Shown: positions 7,217 to 14,681 of the stretch, piece after piece
Layout of the letters: each line of letters starts with the position of its first letter
Numbering within the stretch: the first letter of the stretch is position 1
From: an uncultured Solirubrobacteraceae bacterium
GTDB taxonomy: Bacteria > Actinomycetota > Thermoleophilia > Solirubrobacterales > Solirubrobacteraceae
NCBI GenBank assembly: GCA_902806215.1
Contig: CADCVT010000398.1
Span: 1 to 17,652, forward strand
Length of the DNA: 17,652 bases
Reading direction: 5' to 3'
Position numbers and translations under genes: made by a program
Notes under the pieces: generated by a model
Told to the model about the DNA's origin: nothing
What the model saw: the letters and a program-made list of their open reading frames with translations, nothing else
The model's database searches: none

Positions 7217-9154
7217 ATGGCAAGCACGCCCGCCGCTCTTCAGCCGCCCAAGCCCGCACGGGATCACCGTGCGTCCCTCGCCGGGCTCGGCGACCTGTGG
7301 GCGCGCCGGCCGGCCTGGGCGCACAACCGGCAGGTCATGGCGCTGCTCGCGTCGCTCGTCGCGCTCCTGCTGCTGTTCCTCGTCGCGCTCACCTACATCG
7401 GTCCCGACCGGCCGGGGCGGGAGATCGGGCTCAACGAGGTCACCCGCCTCGCGCAGGACAAGCAGATCGCGACCCTCGAGCTGCGCGACCTCGACGCCGT
7501 CGCGGTGGGCACGCTGCGCGGCGGGGGCGGCGAGTTCTCGGCCGAGTACCCGGCAAGCGACGCGGTGACCGCGGACCTCCTGCGGCTCGCCCAGTCCAAC
7601 GGCGCGGAGGTCGACGTCGACGGCCAGGGCACGAAGGCTGCGGTCCGCACGGCGACCACCTTCCTCCTGCCACTCATGATCCTCGCGAACCTCTTCGCGC
7701 TGCTGTTCCTCGCCGGCCGCGCGGGGAGCGGCGGCATGAGCGACGTCGAGACGTTCGGCACGCTGCGCGGCGGGCGCAAGGGCGCCGAGGCGACGTCGCG
7801 CGTCACCTTCGCCGACGTCGCAGGCGCCGACGAGGCGGTCGAGGAGCTCCAGGAGGTCGTCGACTATCTGCGCGACCCCAACCGCTACGCGTCGGTCGGC
7901 GCGGTCCCGCCGAAGGGCGTGTTGCTCTTCGGCCCCCCCGGCTGCGGCAAGACGCTCATCGCGCGCGCCGTGGCGGGCGAGGCCGGCGTCCCGTTCTTCA
8001 GCGTCGGCGGCGCCGAGTTCGTCGAGTCGCTCGTCGGCGTCGGTGCCGCCCGCGTGCGCGACCTCTTCCAGAAGGTCCGCGACGCCGCTCCGGCGATCGT
8101 CTTCATCGACGAGCTCGACGCGGCCGCACGCCGGCGCGGTGGCAGCGGGAGCGGCGGCGGCGGGTCGGACGAGCGCGAGCAGACGCTCAACCAGATGCTC
8201 GTCGAGATCGACGGCTTCGACGTCGCGTCGGGCCTCGTCGTCATCGGCGCCACGAACCGCCCGGACATCCTCGACCCGGCCATCCTGCGCCCGGGTCGTT
8301 TCGACCGGCAAGTCACCGTCGACCAGCCCGACCACGGCGGCCGGCTGCGGATCCTCAAGCTCCACGCGGGCTCAAAGCCGATGGGGTCGGGCGTCGACCT
8401 CGACGGCGTCGCCCGCCGCACGCCGGGCTTCACCGGCGCCGACCTCGCGAACGTCATCAACGAGGCCGCCCTGCTCACGGTCCGCGGCGGCCGCCAGACG
8501 ATCGAGACCGACGTCCTCGAGGAGGCCGTCCAGCGCGTGCTCCACGGCCCGCAGCGACGCGGCCGCGTGCTCACGCCGGCCGAGCGCCACCGCGCGGCCG
8601 TGCACGAGGCCGGGCACGCGGTGACCGCCACCGCGCTCGGCAAGGGCGACGACGTCCACCGCGTGTCGATCCTCGCCCGTGGCCGCGGCGTCGGGCTGAC
8701 CTCGGTACAGGACTCTGACGCCGTCCTCTTCACCCACCGCGACCTCGAGAACCGCATGATCGTCGCGCTGAGCGGCATCGCCGCCGAGGAGATCGCGCTC
8801 GGCGAGTCCTCCACCGGCGCCGAGCAGGACGTCGAGCATGCGACGCACATCGCCCGCGAGCTCGTCGGCCGCTACGGCATGAGCGAGCGCCTCGGGCGCG
8901 TCCGGCTGCTGGCCGCCGACACCGACGAGTACCTCGGCACCGGGACCGGCCTCGCCGCCATCTCCGAGCGCACGCACGAGGCGTTCGACGAGGAGGTCCG
9001 CCGCCTGCTCGACGAGGCCGAGACCCACGCCCGCGCGATCGTCGAGGACAACCAGATGGTGCTGGCCGCGCTCGCCGACCTCCTGCTCGAGCGCGAGACG
9101 CTCGAGGGCGCACACCTGACCGAGACGCTGGCCGGGGTCCGGGCGGCCGCATGA
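7217..9154 (+). CDS. ftsH: ATP-dependent zinc metalloprotease FtsH
   Basis: This is a membrane-bound AAA+ protease that unfolds and degrades membrane and cytosolic proteins. The 645 residues are ordered as a basic N-terminus, TM1 (40-62), a short extracytoplasmic domain (63-145), TM2 (148-167), the AAA domain and an M41 peptidase domain. Walker A is GPPGCGKT (239-246), Walker B IVFIDELD (294-301), and the second region of homology NRPDILDPAILRPGRFDR (348-364) keeps both arginine fingers. The zinc site is HEAGH (463-467), with the third ligand Asp538 in TGAEQD. The family pore motif, normally FVG, reads LVG with Leu272 in place of the aromatic residue. The stretch after Walker B is unusually Gly/Ser-rich (309-317). 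It resembles a second, specialised FtsH copy rather than the sole housekeeping one, but that is inference. A weak CAGG precedes the ATG, and the stop overlaps the next start (ATGA). Confidence 0.95.
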   Translation: MASTPAALQPPKPARDHRASLAGLGDLWARRPAWAHNRQVMALLASLVALLLLFLVALTYIGPDRPGREIGLNEVTRLAQDKQIATLELRDLDAVAVGTLRGGGGEFSAEYPASDAVTADLLRLAQSNGAEVDVDGQGTKAAVRTATTFLLPLMILANLFALLFLAGRAGSGGMSDVETFGTLRGGRKGAEATSRVTFADVAGADEAVEELQEVVDYLRDPNRYASVGAVPPKGVLLFGPPGCGKTLIARAVAGEAGVPFFSVGGAEFVESLVGVGAARVRDLFQKVRDAAPAIVFIDELDAAARRRGGSGSGGGGSDEREQTLNQMLVEIDGFDVASGLVVIGATNRPDILDPAILRPGRFDRQVTVDQPDHGGRLRILKLHAGSKPMGSGVDLDGVARRTPGFTGADLANVINEAALLTVRGGRQTIETDVLEEAVQRVLHGPQRRGRVLTPAERHRAAVHEAGHAVTATALGKGDDVHRVSILARGRGVGLTSVQDSDAVLFTHRDLENRMIVALSGIAAEEIALGESSTGAEQDVEHATHIARELVGRYGMSERLGRVRLLAADTDEYLGTGTGLAAISERTHEAFDEEVRRLLDEAETHARAIVEDNQMVLAALADLLLERETLEGAHLTETLAGVRAAA

Positions 9155-12100
9155 GTCCTCGCCGGCTCACGGCCGCAGCCCTCGCGGCGCTGGGCGTCGG
9201 CGTCGGGGCGCTCGGCGCGCTCGAGCCCGCGATCGGCCACCTCCCGCCCGGGCCCACCAAGCCGTGCCCGGGTCAGACCGACGCCGTGCTCAACGACGGC
9301 GCGTGGTCGCTCATCAAGAAGCCCGAGGGCCTCGAGCGGATCACCTCGCACGCCGCGGCCGGCCTCGACGGCAAGCTCGTCCTGGCCACCGACGGGCGCG
9401 AGCTGCGGCGCTCGGCCGACGGCGGCTGCACGTGGGAAGAGGGGGACTTCGAGGTCGGCTCGCCGGAGGCCGAGGCCGGGTCGCGGATCGACATGGTCGC
9501 GTTCCCCGGCGGCGGCGAGCGCGCGTTCATGCTCGTCAACGGGCCGGGCAGCTCCGCCGGCGCGCGGCTCCTGCGCTCGGACGACGGCGGCAAGGAGTTC
9601 ACGCCCGCCGGGCAGGGCCTCCCGCCGGTCGGCGGGTTCCGCGACATCCGCGGCAGCGGCGACCGCCTCTACGTCGTCGTCTCGCCGCGCGAGGAGCTCG
9701 CCGACGCCGACGCGCAGGGCCTCACCGGCGAGCTCTACGCGAGCGAGGACGGCGGGCTCACGTTCACCAACCGCACCCGCGGCGTCCCCATCGCGAGCCT
9801 CTCGATCGACCCGACCGACTCGCGGCAGCTCTACGTGGTCCGGACCGACGGCTCGGTCGAGCGCTCCGAGGACGGCGGCGAGTCGTGGGCTCCCCTTCGG
9901 ATCGAGCCTGCCGACCAGCCCGGCCTCGAGAACACGCTCGACGATCCCTCGTCACTCCAGGAGGGCGCCGCGAAGTGGCGCCAGATCGCGGTCGGGCGCG
10001 TCCCCGGGAAGAAGGTGCAGATCGCACTCGTCGCCAGCCGGCAGCGCGCCGCCGAGCCGACCCGGTTCGCGCTCTCCACCGACGGTGGAGAGCAGTACGT
10101 CGCGCTGCCGACCGAGGGGCTGAAGCCCGTGACCGGCATCCTCTTCGGCAACGACGCGCGGCAGATCCTCGTGACGTCGGGCAGCGACTCGACCGCGCAG
10201 GAGGGGCCGGGCGCGACGCTCTTCGACCTGGCCGCGCGTGCCTTCCGCGACGTCGACGACGAGGAGCTGCTGTCGCTGTTCGAGCCGCGCCTGATCGCGC
10301 TGTCGGGCGGCACGCGCGGGCACGAGGGCTACTCCGCCGTCCAGCTGCGCCAGCACTTCACCGGCGGCGACGTCAAGACCCCGGACAAGATCGCGCGCTA
10401 CGCGCTCCCCGACCCGCCGCCCGAGCTGGCCGTCTCGGAGCTCGACACGTGCCTCGAGCAGGTGGCCCAGGGCGTCGAGGAGCCGAAGGGCCCGCCCGGC
10501 GTCCTCGGACGCAAGCGCAACCCGGTCGACTTCGAGCCCGGGCTGCTGTCGCTCAAGCTCGAACCGGGCACGCCCGTCCGGGCGCCGCTCACGGCGAAGC
10601 TCGCGCCCGTCCCGACGCAGGTGGACGTCGGCCTGCTCTTCGACACCTCGACGTCGATGGACAGCTCGATCACCGGCGTGCTGTGCAGCGTCGACCAGCT
10701 CGCACGATCGCTGCGCGAGCGCGGGGTCGACGCGCGCTTCGGGATCGCCGGCTACTCGCACCGGGTCCAGAATCGATACACCCGGTATCTCGACCTCACC
10801 TCCTCCTTCGAACAGCTGCGCAAGACGCTCGCGAGCATCAAGCTGCTGGGCGGCGAGGAGGAGCCGATGCGCTCCGGCCTGTTCCAGCTCGCCACCGGCG
10901 CCGGCCTCGGCCCCTTTCCGGAGACCGATCCGAAGTACACCGGCAGCGGCAACTTCGCCGCCGAGGTGAAGGTCGAGCCAGGCCAGCAGCTCAACTACGA
11001 CCCGGAGCGCGAAGCCGTCGCGATGATCGTCGGCGACGCCGCCTACGAGGAGACGACCCCGCGTGAGCCATCGCGCGACGAGATCGTCGCCGCGCTCAAC
11101 GCGAAGAAGATCCGCACCATCGGCATCCAGATCCTCCCGAACATCTTCACCGTCAACCAAGCGCAGGAGAACGCGATCGCGGCGGATCGGATCCGCATGC
11201 GAGCCCAGCTCGAGGACTTCGCGCGCAGCACCGGCGCGCTCGCGCCCGAGGGCGGCGTCGACTGCGACGGGCAGGGCCAGCCCGACGTTCGGAGCGGCGA
11301 GCCGCTCGTCTGCTCGGTCGGCAACAAGCGCGTCGAGGAGAGCATGGGCGACACGCTCGTGACGCTGCTGCGCACGTTCCGCAAGAAGAGCGACGTCCGG
11401 CTCGTGCCGTCGGGCCGCACGCCGCTGAGCGTGGCCGTCGAGGGCGGCGAGTCCAAGGACGTCGACGTGCGCAAGGACTCGGAGATCGGCGGCACCGCCG
11501 TCGTGTCCTGCACGCAGGAGCAGGCGGGCAAGCGCTACCCGCTCGAGTTCGACGTGATGGTCGGGTCGCGCAAGATCGGCTCGCTGCCCGGCGTCGCGAC
11601 GTGCGGCGCGATCGCCGCTGCCGCGCCCCTCGCGCGGCCGACGCGCTCCGCCCCCGCACCCGAGCAGCCCGAGCCGAAGGAGAGCCCGGCGCCGGCCAAG
11701 AAGCCGTCCCCCGCGCCTTCGCCGTCTCCGTCTCCCTCTCCGTCGCCGAACGCGTCGCCCGCGCCTGCCGTCCAGCCGACGCCGCAGGCCGCCGTCGCGG
11801 TCTCGCCGCCTCCGCCTCCGCCGTCGCCGGTCCCGATCTCGTCCGCGGCGCCGTCGGGCGCGGCGTCCTCGGCGTCGGCCAGCGCCTCGGCGTCCGCCTC
11901 CGCGTCGGCGTCGGCGTCGGCCACCGCCTCGTCGCCCGGGGTCGTCGGCCAGGTCGGCATGGCCGCCGCCGAGGAGAAGGCCAAGCAGGTGCAGGTCGCG
12001 ACCGTCCACGCCGACGGCGGCACGCACGATCACGCGATGGTGGCGATGCGCAGCGAGGCGCGCGAGCGCTCGATCCTCCCCGTGCCGGCCGCGATCACGC

Positions 12101-12195
12101 TCGGGGTCGGACTGCTCGGCAGCGCCGGCTGGCTCCTGGTCGGTCCCGAGCTCCAGCGCCGCCGCCGCATGGCACCCGCCCGCATCAACCGCTGA
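9151..12195 (+). CDS. Membrane-anchored surface protein: BNR repeats plus vWA domain
   Basis: This is a 1014-residue exported, anchored protein. An N-terminal signal segment (about 4-28) is followed by a sialidase/Vps10-like BNR region with five Asp-box motifs: SADGGCTW (~88), SDDGG (~143), SEDGG (~199), SEDGGESW (~239) and STDGG (~309). A vWA domain begins near 490 with a perfect MIDAS DxSxS (DTSTS, ~498) and continues through RFGIAGYS and VAMIVGDAAYEE to about 700. Its layout is reminiscent of integrin beta I-like domains. A beta-sandwich-like region follows (~745-820), then a Pro/Ser-rich stretch (~828-900), a Ser-Ala dipeptide run (~902-926), one membrane helix (~973-996) and an Arg-rich cytoplasmic tail. 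This fits a type I cell-surface receptor or adhesin. It shares ATGA with ftsH, so the two are almost certainly co-translated, and FtsH may control its turnover. Ligand unknown. Confidence 0.8.
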   Translation: MSPRRLTAAALAALGVGVGALGALEPAIGHLPPGPTKPCPGQTDAVLNDGAWSLIKKPEGLERITSHAAAGLDGKLVLATDGRELRRSADGGCTWEEGDFEVGSPEAEAGSRIDMVAFPGGGERAFMLVNGPGSSAGARLLRSDDGGKEFTPAGQGLPPVGGFRDIRGSGDRLYVVVSPREELADADAQGLTGELYASEDGGLTFTNRTRGVPIASLSIDPTDSRQLYVVRTDGSVERSEDGGESWAPLRIEPADQPGLENTLDDPSSLQEGAAKWRQIAVGRVPGKKVQIALVASRQRAAEPTRFALSTDGGEQYVALPTEGLKPVTGILFGNDARQILVTSGSDSTAQEGPGATLFDLAARAFRDVDDEELLSLFEPRLIALSGGTRGHEGYSAVQLRQHFTGGDVKTPDKIARYALPDPPPELAVSELDTCLEQVAQGVEEPKGPPGVLGRKRNPVDFEPGLLSLKLEPGTPVRAPLTAKLAPVPTQVDVGLLFDTSTSMDSSITGVLCSVDQLARSLRERGVDARFGIAGYSHRVQNRYTRYLDLTSSFEQLRKTLASIKLLGGEEEPMRSGLFQLATGAGLGPFPETDPKYTGSGNFAAEVKVEPGQQLNYDPEREAVAMIVGDAAYEETTPREPSRDEIVAALNAKKIRTIGIQILPNIFTVNQAQENAIAADRIRMRAQLEDFARSTGALAPEGGVDCDGQGQPDVRSGEPLVCSVGNKRVEESMGDTLVTLLRTFRKKSDVRLVPSGRTPLSVAVEGGESKDVDVRKDSEIGGTAVVSCTQEQAGKRYPLEFDVMVGSRKIGSLPGVATCGAIAAAAPLARPTRSAPAPEQPEPKESPAPAKKPSPAPSPSPSPSPSPNASPAPAVQPTPQAAVAVSPPPPPPSPVPISSAAPSGAASSASASASASASASASASATASSPGVVGQVGMAAAEEKAKQVQVATVHADGGTHDHAMVAMRSEARERSILPVPAAITLGVGLLGSAGWLLVGPELQRRRRMAPARINR
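11700..11935 (+). repeat. Low-complexity Pro-Ser and Ser-Ala coding repeats
   Basis: Within the vWA surface gene, about 11705-11765 encodes repeated Ser-Pro (tcg/tct ccg units) and about 11863-11930 encodes repeated Ala-Ser (gcg/gcc tcg/tcc hexamers). The protein is thereby given an extended wall-spanning stalk just before its membrane helix. The imperfect hexanucleotide units could change in number by slippage without shifting frame. Confidence 0.7.
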
Positions 12196-12201
12196 CCGGC
12201 C

Positions 12202-12289
12202 GTCAACCCTCCCAAAGGGGTCAGACCCCTGCTTGAGGGTTGACCGCGCGTCAACCCTCCCAAAGGGGTCAGACCCCTGCTTGAGGGTT
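12202..12289. repeat. Tandem pair of nested-palindrome (REP/BIME-like) units
   Basis: Two identical 40-nt units start at 12202 and 12250 (48-bp period). Each has outer arms GTCAACCCTC (12202-12211) and GAGGGTTGAC (12235-12244) and a perfect inner hairpin, AGGGGTC-A-GACCCCT (12216-12230). In unit 2 the right outer arm is cut to GAGGGTT. The right arm of unit 1 can also pair with the left arm of unit 2 around a 5-nt loop (12245-12249), allowing alternative folds. The pair fills the gap between the vWA gene and ridA. It could act as a terminator for the former despite the lack of a T-tract, or be a dispersed genomic REP element. Confidence 0.8.
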
Positions 12290-12301
12290 AGAGTCGCTCT
12301 C

Positions 12302-12697
12302 GTGCGTCAGCGCGTCGCCTCCGGATCGCCGCTCGAGCCGTGGATCGGCTTCTCGCGCGCCGTGCGCGTCGACGACCGGATCTTCGTCTCGGCGACCGCC
12401 GCGATCCGGCCCGACGGCGAGGTCTCCGAGGACGTCGCCGAGCAGGCCCGCCGCTGCCTCGTGATCATCGGCGAGGCGCTCGAGGAGGCCGAGGCGTCGC
12501 TGGCCGACGTCGTGCGGACGCGCGTCTACCTCGTCGACCGCGAGGACGGCCCGGCGGTGGCAGGCGTCCACGGTGAGATCTTCGGCCGCACCCGCCCGGC
12601 CACCGGGTTCATCGTCGTCGCCGGCTTCCTCGACCCCCGCTGGAAGGTCGAGATCGAGGCCGACGCGATCCTGCAGCGGCCTACGGCAGCAGGATGA
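12302..12697 (+). CDS. ridA: RidA/YjgF family enamine-imine deaminase
   Basis: This 131-residue protein belongs to the RidA (YjgF/YER057c/UK114) family, small cytosolic trimers that hydrolyse reactive enamine/imine intermediates from PLP enzymes. Visible features are VRVDDRIFVSATAA near the start, the helix EQARRCLVIIGEALEEAEASL, VRTRVYLVD (71-79), and the catalytic region with Arg98 (TRPATGF) and a conserved Glu in VEIEADAIL (117-125). The key arginine that defines active RidA proteins is thus kept. A longer reading frame from TTG 12233 runs through the palindromic repeat and is not a credible start. GTG 12302 gives the normal family length. No Shine-Dalgarno is visible, and TAGAGT at 12289-12294 resembles a -10 box placed for a leaderless transcript. 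The 3' end overlaps the convergent oxidoreductase by 17 bp. Confidence 0.85.
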   Translation: MRQRVASGSPLEPWIGFSRAVRVDDRIFVSATAAIRPDGEVSEDVAEQARRCLVIIGEALEEAEASLADVVRTRVYLVDREDGPAVAGVHGEIFGRTRPATGFIVVAGFLDPRWKVEIEADAILQRPTAAG

Positions 12698-13625
12698 TCT
12701 TGCCGAGCTTGCCGCCCGCCGCGAAGCGGTCGTAGGCCGCCTCGGCCTGGTCGAGCGGGAACGTCTCGGCGATCGGGACGGTCAGCTCGCCCGACGCGAA
12801 GTGACCGAGCACGTGCTTCTCCATCAGGCGCGCCGTGATCGCCTTCTCCTCGAGCGGGCGAGCGCGGAGCGTCGACGCGCTGATCCGGCCGCGCTTCTGC
12901 ATGAGCGCGAGCAGGTTGAGCTCGGCCTTCGGGCCCGAGCCGCCGACGCCGATGACGACGACGCGTCCGGCCATCGCCAGCGCCTTGAGGTTGCCGGGCA
13001 TGTTCGCGCCGCCGACGAGCTCGAGCACGACGTCGAACGGGCCGTGCTCCTCGAAGCCCTCGGGGTCGATGGCCTGCGCCGCGCCGAGGTCGGCGACCGC
13101 GCCGCGGTGGGCCTCGTTGCGCACCGTGGCGGTAACGTGCGCGCCGGCCGCGCGGCCGAGCTGGACCGCGGCGGTGCCGACGCCGCCCGCGGCGCCGTGG
13201 ACGAGCAGGCGCTCGCCCTGCTTGAGCTGGGCCTGCGTGAACACGGCGTCGAACGCGGTCGCGAAGACCTCGGTGATGCCGCCGGCCGCCGGCCAGTCCA
13301 CGCCCTCGGGCACCGGCATGAGCTGGCGCTCGTGGACAGTGGCGAGCTCAGCCTGCCCGCCGCCGCCGGTGATCGCCATGACGCGGTCGCCCTCCTTGAA
13401 GCGCGTCGCGCCCGGGCCGAGGTCGGCGACCTCGCCCGCGAGCTCGAGCCCCGGGATGTCCTGCGGCGACCCCGGCGGGGCCGGATACGCGCCCTTGCGC
13501 TGGAGCATGTCGGCACCGTTCAGGCCCGCTCCGCGGACCCGGATCAGCACCTCGCCGGAGCCGGGCTCCGGGTCAGGATGCTCTTCGATGCTCAGCTGTT
13601 TGTCCCGAACCGTGACCGCGCGCAT
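12681..13625 (-). CDS. Zinc-independent NAD(P)H:quinone oxidoreductase (MDR family)
   Basis: This 314-residue medium-chain dehydrogenase/reductase resembles the quinone oxidoreductase/PIG3 branch, cytosolic enzymes that reduce quinones or other electrophiles with NADPH. The N-terminal GroES-like fold has EPGSGEVLIRVRGAGLNGAD (20-39) and DIPGLELAGEV (56-66). The Rossmann fold carries LLVHGAAGGVGTAAVQLGR (140-158), the typical nucleotide-binding AxxGGVG motif. Catalytic and structural zinc cysteines of alcohol dehydrogenases are absent, as expected for this branch. The C-terminus ends in AAGGKLGKIILLP, the normal end of the family, so the gene is complete. The ATG at 13625 is only 11 bp from the divergent M48 start, and no minus-strand ribosome site precedes it. 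A CATAAT hexamer at 13634-13639 (-) may be a -10 box for a leaderless mRNA. The exact substrate cannot be read from the sequence. Confidence 0.88.
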   Translation of the reverse strand: MRAVTVRDKQLSIEEHPDPEPGSGEVLIRVRGAGLNGADMLQRKGAYPAPPGSPQDIPGLELAGEVADLGPGATRFKEGDRVMAITGGGGQAELATVHERQLMPVPEGVDWPAAGGITEVFATAFDAVFTQAQLKQGERLLVHGAAGGVGTAAVQLGRAAGAHVTATVRNEAHRGAVADLGAAQAIDPEGFEEHGPFDVVLELVGGANMPGNLKALAMAGRVVVIGVGGSGPKAELNLLALMQKRGRISASTLRARPLEEKAITARLMEKHVLGHFASGELTVPIAETFPLDQAEAAYDRFAAGGKLGKIILLP

Positions 13626-13630
13626 GGAGG
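13626..13630 (+). promoter_or_regulatory. Ribosome binding site of the M48 peptidase gene
   Basis: GGAGG lies 6 nt before ATG 13637 and is the strongest Shine-Dalgarno in the window. It selects 13637 over the in-frame ATG at 13652. It occupies the 11-bp space between the two divergent start codons. Confidence 0.75.
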
Positions 13631-13636
13631 TCGATT

Positions 13637-14668
13637 ATGGTCGGTCCGCATATGACGCTCCCTGTCGAGGGCTATCAGCTCACGGACATCTCGCCGAAGG
13701 CCTACGAGCATCCGGCCGATCGTGCCGCCACCGCCGCTCTCGCGAGCGTCCCCATGCTCGACGCCGTCGTGCGCAAGCTCAGCGAGTTCGGCTACGAGCG
13801 TGCCCTGCGCCAGTCGTTCCTCGGAGCGTCGGTGCGGCTCGGGCCCGACCAGCTGCCCGACGTCTACCGCGTCTACGAGCAGGTCCTCGTGACGCTCGAC
13901 ATGCCCGACGTCTATCCGCTCTACGTGACCCAGACGCCGAACGTCAACGCGGCGGCGGTCGGCGCGGACAAGCCGTTCATCGTCCTGAACTCGAGCCTCG
14001 TGAACATGGCCGACGAGGACATGCTGCGCACGGTCCTCGCCCACGAGTGCTCGCACATCCTCTCCGAGCACGTCATGTACCGCACCGCGCTCATGATCCT
14101 GCTGCGGCTGACCACGTCGCGCCTGCCGCTGCTCGCCGGGCTACCGCTGTTCGCCGCCCGTGCTGCTCTGCTCGAGTGGGCGCGCGCGACCGAGCTGTCG
14201 TCCGATCGCGCCGCGGCGCTCGTCGCGCGCGACCCGATGCCGGTCTGCCGCACGCTCATGCAGATCACCGGCGGGGTGAAGGGCCTCGACCTCGACGCCT
14301 ACCTCAAGCAGGCCAGCGACTACAACGACGGCGGCAAGGGCGTCGACCGCCTCCAGCGCCTGTGGATGGAGCTCGGCGTCACGCACGCCCTGCCGGTCAA
14401 GCGGGTCCGCGAGGTCATGGACTGGGTGCGCGGCGGCGACTTCGACCGGATCGTCGCGGGCGACTACCCCAAGCGCGGCGAGGAGGTCAACCTGCGCGAG
14501 CAGACCGACGCCGCCGTGACGTTCTACGCCGACCGCTTCCAGGCGACGTTCAAGGACGCGGGGGACTCGATCGCCAACGCCGGCGAGCAGTTCTCCGGCT
14601 GGGTGCGCAAGGCCTCCGGGGCGGACCGCGCCGACCGCCGCGACGAGGACGACACCCCGGCCGAGTAG
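13637..14668 (+). CDS. M48 family zinc metallopeptidase
   Basis: This 343-residue protein belongs to the Ste24/HtpX-like M48 peptidases. The zinc site is complete: HECSH (136-140) in the context VLAHECSHILSEH, with the third ligand Glu186 in ATELSSDRAA, the typical ExxxDRAA block. A conserved stretch before it (PLYVTQTPNVNAAAVGADKPFIVLNSSLV) matches the family edge strand. Unlike HtpX there are no N-terminal membrane helices. The only hydrophobic stretch is between the two zinc motifs (about 148-180), so the protein may be cytosolic or peripherally attached. The C-terminal 100 residues are hydrophilic, ending in a charged DRADRRDEDD segment that is probably disordered. GGAGG at 13626 fixes the start at 13637. 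The rpiA start follows after 13 bp, so the two are probably co-transcribed. Substrates are unknown; a quality-control role is inferred from the family. Confidence 0.88.
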   Translation: MVGPHMTLPVEGYQLTDISPKAYEHPADRAATAALASVPMLDAVVRKLSEFGYERALRQSFLGASVRLGPDQLPDVYRVYEQVLVTLDMPDVYPLYVTQTPNVNAAAVGADKPFIVLNSSLVNMADEDMLRTVLAHECSHILSEHVMYRTALMILLRLTTSRLPLLAGLPLFAARAALLEWARATELSSDRAAALVARDPMPVCRTLMQITGGVKGLDLDAYLKQASDYNDGGKGVDRLQRLWMELGVTHALPVKRVREVMDWVRGGDFDRIVAGDYPKRGEEVNLREQTDAAVTFYADRFQATFKDAGDSIANAGEQFSGWVRKASGADRADRRDEDDTPAE

Positions 14669-14681
14669 GGTCCGCCGCGCG

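Noticed and set aside
7139..8365. N-terminal 400-residue extension of the propeller protein
   Set aside because: The frame stays open antisense to ftsH, but a perfect signal peptide begins at ATG 7138; the extension would bury it and has shadow-type composition.
7162..8718. Plus-strand 518-codon frame overlapping ftsH
   Set aside because: It is in a different frame from FtsH, whose Walker, SRH and HEAGH motifs are decisive; the product is Arg/Pro/Ala noise.
9952..12033. Minus-strand open frame of 693 codons opposite the vWA gene
   Set aside because: It is a shadow of the vWA coding strand with long Arg/Gly runs and no recognisable domain.
12202..12289. CRISPR array
   Set aside because: There are only two units, the intervening sequence is 8 bp, and the units are nested palindromes without spacers or cas genes.
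12233..12301. Upstream TTG start for ridA
   Set aside because: It would translate the palindromic repeat itself and add 23 residues without family similarity; GTG 12302 gives the normal length.
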